The notes beneath the pieces were generated by a model, which did not search any database, had not been told where the DNA came from, and saw only the letters and a program-made list of their open reading frames with translations. Positions 1 through 6,900 of a DNA stretch of 17,436 bases are shown here, one piece after another. The DNA comes from Halanaerobium sp964649895 (GTDB lineage Bacteria > Bacillota > Halanaerobiia > Halanaerobiales > Halanaerobiaceae). The position numbers were made by a program, and so were the translations under genes. Within the stretch, counting starts at the first letter, position 1; the number at the start of each line of letters is the position of its first letter. Where the stretch lies: contig CAZYRX010000044.1 of assembly GCA_964649895.1 (NCBI GenBank), forward strand, positions 1 to 17,436, given 5' to 3'.

Positions 1-468
1 AAAATAGGCAGGATAAGAACCCCCTTCACGATTATCATTTCCGGCAGCAGCAATGATCAGCAGCTTCTCAGAACTTAAATCCCTGATCAGATCTTCCTGA
101 AATTCCCTGTCGCTGAATCCGAGGCTGATATTAACAAGGATTTTTTGTTCTGGATGCTCCTCTTTATATCTCTGAATTGTCTTTAAGGCTTCAAGATAAC
201 CTTCTTTAGAAGGGGCCCTCAAAAAATTTTCGATCGAGAGAGGGATGATTTCTGTTCCTGTAATATTTCTAACCAGAGCAGCTGTTCTGCTCCCGTGAGA
301 ACTTTCTCTCTGCAGCCGAGGTAGTGGGCTGTTTAAAAAAGAAGTGTCGATTTCTGAATCGACCACAAAAACTTTAACCATGCTGTTTCTGCTGATCTCT
401 TCTGAAAGATGAAAAATACTGAAAAAAATAAGCAGAAAAATAAATGCAGCAAAAAAATATTTTTTCAA
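1..468 (-). CDS. Subtilisin-like (S8) serine protease, exported, N-terminal part
   Basis: The gene runs off the left edge; 156 codons are visible. The chosen start is a TTG at 468 because an AGGGGAG ribosome binding site lies about 8 bases upstream and because residues 1-20 then form a Lys-Lys plus hydrophobic signal peptide or anchor. An internal ATG at 381 would remove that segment. Residues 31-37 (VKVFVVD) carry the likely catalytic Asp37, SSHGSRTAAL (56-65) the catalytic His58, and AAAGND (140-145) the oxyanion-hole Asn144. This order and spacing is typical of S8 peptidases; the Ser motif is beyond the edge. No separate propeptide fits between the signal and the Asp motif, so this looks like a short-headed subtilisin-like protein. 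The Asp motif reads DSE rather than the common D-S/T-G. Role inferred: extracellular or membrane-anchored proteolysis. Confidence 0.8.
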   Translation of the reverse strand, partial: MKKYFFAAFIFLLIFFSIFHLSEEISRNSMVKVFVVDSEIDTSFLNSPLPRLQRESSHGSRTAALVRNITGTEIIPLSIENFLRAPSKEGYLEALKTIQRYKEEHPEQKILVNISLGFSDREFQEDLIRDLSSEKLLIIAAAGNDNREGGSYPAYF

Positions 469-494
469 AGCAGTTCACTCCCCTCTCATTATCT

Positions 495-521
495 ATTATA
501 ACACAGTACGATTAATGTCAA
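495..521 (-). promoter_or_regulatory. Promoter for the S8 protease gene
   Basis: On the minus strand a TTGACA (516-521) is followed 15 bases later by TATAAT (495-500), which is preceded by TGT and so forms an extended -10. The 15-base spacer is short, but the extended -10 compensates. It lies 27 bases from the TTG start and directly abuts the palindromic repeat at 523-549. Confidence 0.5.
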
Positions 522-522
522 T

Positions 523-549
523 AATTGTTGGTACCTGGTACCAACAATT
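523..549. repeat. KpnI-palindrome repeat, copy 1 (perfect 13-bp inverted repeat)
   Basis: The left arm AATTGTTGGTACC (523-535) and the right arm GGTACCAACAATT (537-549) are perfect reverse complements around one base, T536. It shares the core GTACCTGGTACCAACAA with three further intergenic copies at 4631, 4669 and 5998. This is the only copy with the full-length symmetric stem. It may be a REP-like element; no matching transposase is in the window. Confidence 0.8.
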
Positions 550-665
550 TTCGACCCACCAAATTTTGATTGAATTAAGCACCATTTAGCGTTATTATTA
601 GTAATAAGAGAAAATATATGTACCAGTTAAGCTAATCATGATTACTATAGTAGGAGCTGAAAAAA

Positions 666-3600
666 ATGATTGATGCAGATATTATTAGAACTCATGTATC
701 TCCAAAAATATATAGGCGCGGTATAAATTATTATAACAGAAACCGTATTGAAAAATATCATATTAAAGAAGTTGAAGATCAAATTTATCAGATCAAATCG
801 GTAGTTTCCGGAAGCAGAAATTATAAGCTGGATTCTACCATAGAGATAATTAATGATGATGAAATTCATCTCGAGAGCAGCTGCAGCTGTCCCTATGATT
901 GGGAAGAATTCTGCAAACATGAGGTAGCTGTATTCCATAAATTCTTAACTGAAGATTATCCAAAAATCAAAACAGATTATTCGCTGAACAAAAATTATCA
1001 AAAACTCCTCGATTTAAGCCAGAACTATAATCAGGATCAAATAGACAAGCTGAGCTATGAGCTTAAAGGGCTGATTGACCAGAGCCTGCGCAACTTTAAA
1101 TTGAGTATCGATTCAGATCAGCTGACAGATTTTCTCTTAAATGATATTATTGATGGTTTAAATGGAGAAATCTATAACTTATATTACAATGATATTTTAA
1201 CAGATAATTTTTATGGAGATGAACTAAAGCTGCTTGAAGAGCTTAATCATCTTGAAAAGTCACGCGGTAGGAGTGAAAATTCACTGCTGCTGACAAAAAA
1301 CAAGGAAAACTTCAACTTTTTGCTGAAGTTGATCGAGAAAAAGGAAGTTATACTGGCTGAGACTCTAAAAAAGGCGAAAAAGGGGAAAACATTAAAACCT
1401 GAAATATTAGTCAGAGGAAATTTAGATAAGGCTGAATTTGAGATAAAAGCAGATGACTATCAAATATATACTTCTGATGATGCTGACTGCAGCTGGACAG
1501 TGATCGATGATAAGGTTCACTATCTTGATTTATCAGGTTTTGATCAGCTGCCAGGACAGATAACAATTCCAGAACATAAAAGGGGAGAATTTCTTTTTGA
1601 AGTACTGCCTGTACTGGAGAAGAATATTGATCTCAAAATTGCTGATAACTTAAAAAACTATGAGCTGATTAAAGAAGACCCCAACGTTAAGCTGAAGCTC
1701 GACTACCAAAATGATCAGATTATTGCACAGCTTGATGTTAAGTTTGCAGGAGCTGAATATCATAATACAGAAATTCTGGGCCTGGATACAGAAAGCAATC
1801 TTTACACACAGCATCAGGATAATCCAAGGCTCTGGTCCAGCCGCAACAATAAGGCTTTTGAGAAGGTTATTAATTATTTAGAAGAATATAATTTTATGGT
1901 AAGACCGGACGGTTTTATGATCAAAGATCAAGCTGATATTCAGCAGTTTATCACTGATGGCCTGATTCACATTCCAGAAGAGTGGGAATTAATAACGAGT
2001 GGTGAATTTGATGAGATCGAGGTCAAGGAGATTGAACTAGAACCGATCATCGAGGTTGATGATGGTGAGGGAATCAACTGGTTTGATTTTAAAGTAAGCT
2101 ATAACCTAGGTGGCAGAACTTTCAGCAGACAGGAACTGCTTGAGATGATCTCCTATAATAAATCTGGAGAGGCCTATCTTAAAATAGATAATAATTTTTT
2201 CGTCCTCGAGAGTGGCGAAAAGGAAGAAAACTTAAAGCAGATAATCGAGCACAGTGAAACAACTGAAGATGATAAGTTTCGCTCTGCCTACCACAATCTC
2301 TTGTATTATTTTAACCTGGCAGAAGAGGCTGGAATCAATTTTGCAGGCAGCCGAGTCTATAATCAGCTGAAGGAGGATATCACAGAGGATAAAGCAGTAA
2401 AAGAAAAAAAGCTGCCTGAAGAGGTCAGTGAGGTGATGCGTGATTACCAAAAAAACGGTTATTACTGGCTGAACTTTCTTCATAAATATCACTTTGGTGG
2501 AATCCTGGCTGATGATATGGGGCTTGGTAAAACCCTGCAGATGCTGACACTGCTCAAAGGGCTATCACCTGAACGACCAGCTCTGGTTGTCTGTCCACGT
2601 ACATTGATATATAACTGGCAGGAAGAGGCAGATAAGTTTTTTGATAACTTGAGCTCACTCGTCTATTATGGCACACCAGAAGAAAGAGATGAGATGCGGC
2701 CTGAATTCTCTAAATATGATCTGATAATAACATCTTATTCGATTCTCAGCCGTGATATAGATAAGTTAAATAATGAAGAGTTCAAATTTTCTCTCTCAAT
2801 ACTTGATGAAGCACAGCATATTAAAAATCACAAAACCCAAAGGGCTCAGGCGGTAAAGGAAATCACTGCTGAATCACGGCTTGCACTCACCGGTACTCCA
2901 CTTGAGAATTCGGTTGCTGAGCTCTGGTCCATTTTTGATTATTTGATGCCCGGTTATCTCGGTAATTACAATTATTTCAATAAAAATTATCTGCTTCCGA
3001 TCAACAAAAATAATGATCAGGAAAAGATGGAACAGCTGAAAGAGCGGGTGGCCCCCTTTATTTTAAGGAGGCGCAAAGAAGAAGTGCTCAAGGAGCTGCC
3101 GGAAAAAATTATCAACGTCCACTCTGTTAGTATGACTCAGCTGCAGGAGGACAGCTATAAGTTGGTGCTGGATGAGGTTAAGGGAAAACTTTTGGATACT
3201 GTAAATGAAAAAGGTTTTAACCGATCTCGGATCAATGTGCTGGCAGCCCTGACAAAACTGCGGCAGATCTGCAATCATCCTGCTCTTGTACTTGATGAAA
3301 AAGGTCTAGAAAGTAGTTCAGGTAAACTTGATGCTCTGCTTGAGCTTGTCAGTGATGCTATCAACAGCGGCCGGAAAATAATTGTTTTTAGTCAGTTTGT
3401 AAAGATGCTGAAGCTGGTCAAGAAGAGTTTTGACAGACAGAAGATCAATTATCAGTATTTGGACGGCAGCACCAGAAACAGAATGGAAAGGGTAAATGAA
3501 TTTAATAATAATCCAGAAATAAAAGTGTTTTTAATCAGCCTCAAGGCCGGTGGTGTGGGTTTAAACCTGACATCTGCTGATATGGTTATCCATGTCGATC

Positions 3601-3830
3601 CTTGGTGGAATCCGATGGTGGAAAGACAGGCAGCAGACAGGGCTCACCGTTTGGGTCAGGAGAATCGAGTCATGGTCTACAAGCTGATCACCAGAGGCAC
3701 AGTTGAAGAGAAAATGCTGAAACTGCAGAAGAAAAAGCAGAATGTTTTTGACAATATTATCGAAGATAATGTTAACCCGATTGAAGCAATAACCTGGGAA
3801 GATATTCAGGAGCTTTTGGAATATCAATAG
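666..3830 (+). CDS. SWIM zinc-finger SNF2-family DEAD/DEAH helicase
   Basis: A 1054-residue Swi2/Snf2 superfamily-2 ATPase, predicted to translocate on double-stranded DNA and remodel protein-DNA complexes; its exact role in bacteria is unknown. The N-terminus has a SWIM zinc finger: C73-x-C75-x7-C83-x-H85. A long family-specific middle region follows. The ATPase core begins near residue 600 with motif I (ILADDMGLGKT, about 613-624) and motif II DEAQ (about 713-716). Motif III is LTGTPLENS. Motifs V and VI are in the C-terminal RecA lobe (SLKAGGVGLNLTSADMVIH and DRAHRLGQ, about 985-1000). All key motifs are intact, and the length is usual for bacterial SWIM-SNF2 proteins. The ATG at 666 has AGGAG at 652-656. 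It is not obviously linked to a restriction or DISARM cluster, so a housekeeping or stress role is as likely as defence. Confidence 0.95.
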   Translation: MIDADIIRTHVSPKIYRRGINYYNRNRIEKYHIKEVEDQIYQIKSVVSGSRNYKLDSTIEIINDDEIHLESSCSCPYDWEEFCKHEVAVFHKFLTEDYPKIKTDYSLNKNYQKLLDLSQNYNQDQIDKLSYELKGLIDQSLRNFKLSIDSDQLTDFLLNDIIDGLNGEIYNLYYNDILTDNFYGDELKLLEELNHLEKSRGRSENSLLLTKNKENFNFLLKLIEKKEVILAETLKKAKKGKTLKPEILVRGNLDKAEFEIKADDYQIYTSDDADCSWTVIDDKVHYLDLSGFDQLPGQITIPEHKRGEFLFEVLPVLEKNIDLKIADNLKNYELIKEDPNVKLKLDYQNDQIIAQLDVKFAGAEYHNTEILGLDTESNLYTQHQDNPRLWSSRNNKAFEKVINYLEEYNFMVRPDGFMIKDQADIQQFITDGLIHIPEEWELITSGEFDEIEVKEIELEPIIEVDDGEGINWFDFKVSYNLGGRTFSRQELLEMISYNKSGEAYLKIDNNFFVLESGEKEENLKQIIEHSETTEDDKFRSAYHNLLYYFNLAEEAGINFAGSRVYNQLKEDITEDKAVKEKKLPEEVSEVMRDYQKNGYYWLNFLHKYHFGGILADDMGLGKTLQMLTLLKGLSPERPALVVCPRTLIYNWQEEADKFFDNLSSLVYYGTPEERDEMRPEFSKYDLIITSYSILSRDIDKLNNEEFKFSLSILDEAQHIKNHKTQRAQAVKEITAESRLALTGTPLENSVAELWSIFDYLMPGYLGNYNYFNKNYLLPINKNNDQEKMEQLKERVAPFILRRRKEEVLKELPEKIINVHSVSMTQLQEDSYKLVLDEVKGKLLDTVNEKGFNRSRINVLAALTKLRQICNHPALVLDEKGLESSSGKLDALLELVSDAINSGRKIIVFSQFVKMLKLVKKSFDRQKINYQYLDGSTRNRMERVNEFNNNPEIKVFLISLKAGGVGLNLTSADMVIHVDPWWNPMVERQAADRAHRLGQENRVMVYKLITRGTVEEKMLKLQKKKQNVFDNIIEDNVNPIEAITWEDIQELLEYQ

Positions 3831-3832
3831 AG

Positions 3833-3861
3833 TTGTTCTTTAGATGGATCTATAATATAAT
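3833..3861 (+). promoter_or_regulatory. Sigma-A promoter for the hepT-like pseudogene
   Basis: TTGTTC (3833-3838), a 17-base spacer, and TATAAT (3856-3861). A second TATAAT overlaps at 3851. The site begins just after the helicase stop codon and lies 44 bases before the hepT ATG, so the broken gene probably has its own transcript. Confidence 0.5.
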
Positions 3862-3904
3862 TTATTTAGCAGTTAATTCAAAAAATGCAGGGGAGTTTAT
3901 AATT

Positions 3905-4324
3905 ATGGATGATATACTGGTAAATAAATATCAGATTATTAAAAGATGCGTAAAGAGGATAAATGAAGAATATGATGAAAATCCTGATAATTTAAAGAAT
4001 TTAACAAAACAGGATTCTATCATTTTAAATATTCAACGGCTGGCTGAGGCTGCGATTGATATAGCTATGCATTTGACTGCAGAACTGCAGCTTGGAATAC
4101 CTTAGTCAAGTAGAGATGGATTTGATATTTTAGCTAATCAAAAAATAATTGACACTAAAACAGCAGAAAGACTTAAAGCTATGGTGGGATTTAGAAACAT
4201 TGCTGTTGATGAGTATCAGAGGTTGAACCTAGAAATTGTAGAAAATATTATAGAGAAAGAAATTGACAGGATACTAATATTTTCTAAAGATATACTTAAA
4301 ATGATGGAAGAAAGAACAGATTAA
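3905..4324 (+). pseudogene. HepT-like (DUF86/HEPN) toxin gene with in-frame amber stop
   Basis: The ATG at 3905 (AGGGGAG at 3889-3895) opens a reading frame typical of DUF86/HepT: a first half of about 66 residues ending AELQLGIP, then TAG at 4103-4105. The same frame continues without another stop to TAA at 4322-4324. It reads SSRDGFDILANQKIID, then KAMVGFRNIAVDEYQRL and an amphipathic C-terminus. This is the normal second half of the family, whose members commonly have Gln after LP, so CAG to TAG is the likely change. The full length of about 139 residues is normal for HepT. The family active motif R-x4-H-x-Y reads R-NIAV-D-E-Y, so the catalytic His is also lost. No MntA nucleotidyltransferase partner is adjacent. 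In HepT/MntA systems HepT is an RNase toxin that MntA silences by AMPylation. The copy is most likely decayed; a truncated 66-residue product is possible. Confidence 0.8.
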
Positions 4325-4391
4325 ATCAATTAAATTTCTAAAACAGCTCCATCTTTTCTATTAATAATTTATTGCTAAGGATTGATTAATT

Positions 4392-4622
4392 ATGGAATTT
4401 AAAAATGTTGGTTTAGTAATGCTTATCCTCGGATTTATTTTAATTATATTTGGAGCCCTCTTTTTTCTCTCTGGAAATTATTTTTCTTGGCTGGGCAATC
4501 TGCCGGGAGATATTAAAATAGAAAGGGAGAACTTCACCTTATACCTTCCAATTACTACAATGATCCTTGTGAGTGTGATACTCAATATTGTAATCAGGAT
4601 ATTTTATTATTTTTTCAGATAA
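4392..4622 (+). CDS. DUF2905 family small membrane protein
   Basis: A 76-residue protein with two predicted transmembrane helices (about 6-28 and 50-74). Between them is the conserved cytoplasmic loop LGNLPGDIKIERENF, followed by YLPITT, which is the hallmark of DUF2905. The function of the family is unknown. The ATG at 4392 is preceded by AAGGA at 4377-4381. It sits 67 bases after the hepT remnant and just before two repeat copies. Members are widespread single-copy genes in Firmicutes, so this is likely a core gene. Confidence 0.85.
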   Translation: MEFKNVGLVMLILGFILIIFGALFFLSGNYFSWLGNLPGDIKIERENFTLYLPITTMILVSVILNIVIRIFYYFFR

Positions 4623-4630
4623 GTACTTTA

Positions 4631-4650
4631 TGTACCTGGTACCAACAAAT
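4631..4650 (+). repeat. KpnI-palindrome repeat, copy 2
   Basis: TGTACCTGGTACCAACAAAT, in the same orientation as copies at 4669 and 5998. It starts 9 bases after the DUF2905 stop codon and could form a short GTACC/GGTAC hairpin in the transcript. Confidence 0.75.
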
Positions 4651-4668
4651 TTAAACAATATTCGCTAT

Positions 4669-4688
4669 GTACCTGGTACCAAGAAATT
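4669..4688 (+). repeat. KpnI-palindrome repeat, copy 3
   Basis: TGTACCTGGTACCAAGAAAT, one base different from copies 2 and 4, and 38 bases downstream of copy 2. It is followed by TTCGATAAA; similar TTCGA or CGATAAA tails follow copies 1 and 4, so the repeated unit is probably about 30 bases long. Confidence 0.75.
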
Positions 4689-4712
4689 TCGATAAAATAT
4701 AATATTTTTCTT

Positions 4713-4739
4713 TAATCGCCTATTTACGATAAGCGATTA
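4713..4739. promoter_or_regulatory. Dyad operator over the arsM promoter (candidate ArsR site)
   Basis: Inverted repeat: TAATCGCCTAT (4713-4723) and ATAAGCGATTA (4729-4739) are reverse complements except for one position per arm, around TTACG. It covers the -35 element and most of the spacer of the arsM promoter, where a repressor would block RNA polymerase. The ArsR repressor gene is directly downstream of arsM, so self-regulation is the natural inference. Confidence 0.7.
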
Positions 4740-4751
4740 GTATGTTATAAT
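4723..4751 (+). promoter_or_regulatory. Sigma-A promoter of arsM-arsR
   Basis: TTTACG (4723-4728), a 17-base spacer and a perfect TATAAT (4746-4751), ending 21 bases before the arsM ATG. It is overlapped by the dyad at 4713-4739. Confidence 0.7.
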
Positions 4752-4772
4752 ATTGAGCAGGAGTTGATAAAT

Positions 4773-5606
4773 ATGAAAAATAATGAAGAGCAAATAAAGC
4801 AAAAAGTAAAAGAAAATTATGCGGCAGTTGTCAACCAATCAGGAGAAAAGGTAGGCTGCTGTGCTAGTTCATGCTGTGGTGATAGTGAAGAAGAATCATT
4901 AAAGGCTAAAGAAATTGCTGAAAAAATAGGCTACAGCAGTGAGGAATTTGACTCAGAACTTGGTGAAGCAAATTACGGACTTGGCTGCGGCAATCCAGGA
5001 GCTATCGCAGACCTTAAAGAAGGAGAAGTTGTTCTCGACTTAGGCTCTGGAGCAGGGTTTGATGCATTTTTAGCTTCCCGACGTGTTGGAGAGAGCGGAA
5101 AAGTCTATGGTGTTGATATGACAGAAGATATGGTCAAAAAGGCACGAGAGAATGCTGAAAAAAATAACATTAACAATGTCGAATTTATTATTGGAGAAAT
5201 CGAAGATATTCCTCTACCTGACAATAGTGTTGATGTTATAATTTCTAATTGTGTGATAAATTTATCTACAGATAAACCAAAGGTTTTCAGTGAAGCAAAA
5301 AGAGTTTTGAAAAATGGTGGAAGATTGGCAATTTCTGATATACTAAGATCAAAAGATTTCCCTCAGGAAATAGAAGAAGATTTAAGTAATTACAGCAGCT
5401 GTGTTACAGGCAGTATTAAGAGGGAAAAACTATTGGCTATTTTGAATAATCAAGGGTTTAAAAATATTGTTATAGAAAGAAAAAATAATAGTGAAGAAAT
5501 AGTTGAGCCCTGGTCTTCAGAAATTAAAGTCTCTGACTATATTTATTCTGCTTCTATCAAGGCTGATAAAATACTTGTTAAGTGCTCATGTGGAAGTTAC
5601 TGTTAA
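4773..5606 (+). CDS. arsM: Arsenite S-adenosylmethionine methyltransferase ArsM
   Basis: A 277-residue class I SAM methyltransferase that methylates trivalent arsenite in the cytoplasm, producing methylated and volatile arsenicals. The SAM-binding motif I is VVLDLGSGAGFDAFLA (87-101), with the acidic motif GVDMTEDM (113-120). The three conserved arsenic-binding cysteines are visible: Cys72 (GLGCGNP), Cys160 (ISNCVINLS) and Cys210 (SSCVTGSI). Extra Cys-rich segments lie at the N-terminus (GCCASSCCGD, 28-37) and at the very C-terminus (KCSCGSYC), as in many bacterial ArsM. The ATG at 4773 is chosen because AGGAG lies at 4759-4763; an in-frame TTG at 4764 directly touches that site and cannot be used. 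It is the first gene of an arsM-arsR unit with its own promoter and operator. No arsenic efflux or reductase gene is nearby. Confidence 0.93.
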   Translation: MKNNEEQIKQKVKENYAAVVNQSGEKVGCCASSCCGDSEEESLKAKEIAEKIGYSSEEFDSELGEANYGLGCGNPGAIADLKEGEVVLDLGSGAGFDAFLASRRVGESGKVYGVDMTEDMVKKARENAEKNNINNVEFIIGEIEDIPLPDNSVDVIISNCVINLSTDKPKVFSEAKRVLKNGGRLAISDILRSKDFPQEIEEDLSNYSSCVTGSIKREKLLAILNNQGFKNIVIERKNNSEEIVEPWSSEIKVSDYIYSASIKADKILVKCSCGSYC

Positions 5607-5661
5607 TTTTACAAATAGGTTATAGAAGTTATTGTCTGCTTGCTCCGGGGAGGTTCAATTG

Positions 5662-5970
5662 ATGGGAAATACTAAAGAAGAATTACTTTTAAATGAATTG
5701 GCAGAGTTATCAAAGGCACTGAGCCATCCCCATCGGATAAGAATAATTAAAATTTTGGCTGGTCTCCAGGAAGATGGGCGCTGTCAGCAGTGTATGGTAG
5801 GAAATATTGTGGATCAGCTTCCGATAGCTCAATCTACAGTATCTCAACACCTGAAGGTTCTGAAGGATTCAGGTTGGATTGAAGGGAGAATAGATGGCCC
5901 ACGGGTCTGCTACTGTCTTAGAGAAAATATATTTAAGCATTACAAAAGTCTAATTGATAATATTAGATAA
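5662..5970 (+). CDS. arsR: ArsR-family winged-helix repressor
   Basis: A 102-residue ArsR/SmtB metalloregulator. The recognition helix region is IAQSTVSQHLKVLKDSGWIEG (55-75). Cysteine pairs C41-x2-C44 and C83-x-C85 (GPRVCYC) could bind arsenite or another thiophilic metalloid. The classical ELCVCDL motif of plasmid ArsR is absent, so this belongs to a variant group. The ATG at 5662 has GGGGAGG at 5647-5653; upstream in-frame codons lack a ribosome site. It lies 55 bases after arsM and is probably co-transcribed, which gives negative feedback through the operator at 4713-4739. Placing the repressor after the enzyme gene is the reverse of most ars operons. Confidence 0.9.
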   Translation: MGNTKEELLLNELAELSKALSHPHRIRIIKILAGLQEDGRCQQCMVGNIVDQLPIAQSTVSQHLKVLKDSGWIEGRIDGPRVCYCLRENIFKHYKSLIDNIR

Positions 5971-5997
5971 TTTGACATGATTAGACAGGTATAGACA

Positions 5998-6043
5998 TGT
6001 ACCTGGTACCAACAAATACCGATAAATTTAGACATGTATCTGG
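5998..6043 (+). repeat. KpnI-palindrome repeat, copy 4, with a decayed half copy
   Basis: TGTACCTGGTACCAACAAAT (5998-6017) matches copy 2 exactly over 20 bases. About 35 bases on, TTTAGACATGTATCTGG (6028-6044) resembles the copy-4 leader (TATAGACATGTACCTGG) with the right half lost. Together with copies 2 and 3 it brackets the arsM-arsR unit in direct orientation. Confidence 0.7.
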
Positions 6044-6055
6044 CTTCTGAAACCC

Positions 6056-6084
6056 TTGTGTTTTTATAATGTATAATGTATAAT
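6056..6084 (+). promoter_or_regulatory. Sigma-A promoter of the vapBC operon
   Basis: TTGTGT (6056-6061), a 17-base spacer and a perfect TATAAT (6079-6084). The -10 lies inside the left arm of the operator at 6071-6107. Confidence 0.6.
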
Positions 6085-6107
6085 TAAATTATCATTATAC
6101 ATTATAC
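6071..6107. promoter_or_regulatory. Toxin-antitoxin operator: doubled 7-bp half-sites
   Basis: A perfect 14-bp inverted repeat: GTATAATGTATAAT (6071-6084) and ATTATACATTATAC (6094-6107) around 9 bases. Each arm is two tandem GTATAAT units, giving four half-sites, with a further imperfect unit TTATAAT at 6064-6070. This is as expected for cooperative binding by several ribbon-helix-helix antitoxin dimers, and the site overlaps the -10 and likely start of transcription. Confidence 0.75.
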
Positions 6108-6122
6108 TGGGAGGAAGAATAA

Positions 6123-6371
6123 ATGATCAGGAAACAGATTTATCTTACAGAGGAGATAGATTTAAAGACTAAAAGGCTTGCAGAGATAGAAAATGTTTCT
6201 CAGGCTGAAATTATAAGAAACGCACTAGCAGAATATTTAGAAGAGAAAGATATTGATGATGTTCAGGATCCTCTTTTTAAAATGTTAGGTCTTATAAAAA
6301 AAGGTGAATCAAAGAAAAAAGAAAGCAAAACTTATGATGAGTATCTTTATGGAGAGGGTATAAATGGATAA
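6123..6371 (+). CDS. vapB: Ribbon-helix-helix antitoxin (VapB/CopG type)
   Basis: An 82-residue protein. Its N-terminus (MIRKQIYLTEEIDLKTKRLAEIENVSQ...) has the beta strand plus two helices of a MetJ/Arc/CopG DNA-binding fold (about residues 2-45). The charged C-terminal tail (about 46-82) would wrap the toxin. The ATG at 6123 has GGAGG at 6110-6114. Its 3' end overlaps the PIN toxin ORF by 8 bases (ATGGATAA), so the two are translationally coupled. It probably represses its own operon at the repeated operator just upstream. The family name vapB is given on context; related RHH antitoxins exist under other names. Confidence 0.85.
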   Translation: MIRKQIYLTEEIDLKTKRLAEIENVSQAEIIRNALAEYLEEKDIDDVQDPLFKMLGLIKKGESKKKESKTYDEYLYGEGING

Positions 6372-6828
6372 AATTTTTGTAGATACCGGAGCCTGGATGG
6401 CCTGTATGAATGAAGATGATAAAAACCATGAAAAAGCAGCTGAATATCTCAAAGTGCTGCTTAAAAGCAGTACCCAGATAATTACTTCTAATTATGTGAA
6501 GTCGGAAACTATTACTCTACTTAAATATTTAGCCGGCCATAAGATTGCTCTCAGAGCTATGGACATCTGGAAAGAAGCTGAAAAAATCGGCAGCTTAAAG
6601 ACATATCTGATTACTGAAGAAGACATTAAAGAAGCAGATAAAATATTTGCAAATTATGAAGAATATATGCTTACTTTTACTGACTGTACTTCTTTTGCTG
6701 TCTGCAGAAAACTGGAGATTGATAAGGTTTTTGGTTTTGACAGTAAATTTAATAATCTTGGATTTCTAATTGCTCCTTACCAGATTAAAAATAAAGAGGG
6801 AGAATATACTATCTTACGCCCTCTTTAA
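6364..6828 (+). CDS. vapC: PIN-domain ribonuclease toxin (VapC type)
   Basis: A 154-residue PIN-domain protein, expected to be a Mg2+-dependent endoribonuclease toxin. The four acidic active-site residues are all present: Asp7 (FVDTGAWMA), Glu48 (YVKSETITL), Asp107 (FTDCTSFAV) and Asp126 (FGFDSKF). The fold is full length and apparently intact. The ATG at 6364 overlaps the antitoxin stop, with GGAGAGGG about 6 bases upstream. A bidirectional terminator follows at 6856-6884. VapC toxins often cut tRNA or the sarcin-ricin loop of 23S rRNA; the target here cannot be read from sequence. Confidence 0.9.
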   Translation: MDKIFVDTGAWMACMNEDDKNHEKAAEYLKVLLKSSTQIITSNYVKSETITLLKYLAGHKIALRAMDIWKEAEKIGSLKTYLITEEDIKEADKIFANYEEYMLTFTDCTSFAVCRKLEIDKVFGFDSKFNNLGFLIAPYQIKNKEGEYTILRPL

Positions 6829-6855
6829 GCTTGTATAGAAAATATATAATAGTAA

Positions 6856-6884
6856 AAACCGGGCCAGTAATTATAGCCCGGTTT
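6856..6884. terminator. Bidirectional rho-independent terminator (vapC / adh)
   Basis: A 9-bp stem AAACCGGGC (6856-6864) / GCCCGGTTT (6876-6884) with an 11-base loop. On the minus strand it is followed by a TTTTTA run, so it ends the dehydrogenase transcript well. On the plus strand the downstream sequence is only moderately T-rich. It sits between two convergent genes. Confidence 0.8.
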
Positions 6885-6900
6885 ACTTGTTTAAATCTTT

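Noticed and set aside
666..3830. The SNF2 helicase as part of a DISARM or similar phage-defence island
   Set aside because: No methyltransferase, DUF1998 or PLD gene is next to it; the N-terminal SWIM finger fits the common stand-alone family. VapBC and the hepT remnant nearby are not enough.
4764..4772. TTG at 4764 as the arsM start
   Set aside because: It touches the AGGAG site, leaving no spacer; the ATG at 4773 has normal spacing.
4631..6043. The repeated GTACCTGGTACC motif as a CRISPR array
   Set aside because: Only four copies, irregular spacing with whole genes between them, no uniform spacers and no cas genes.
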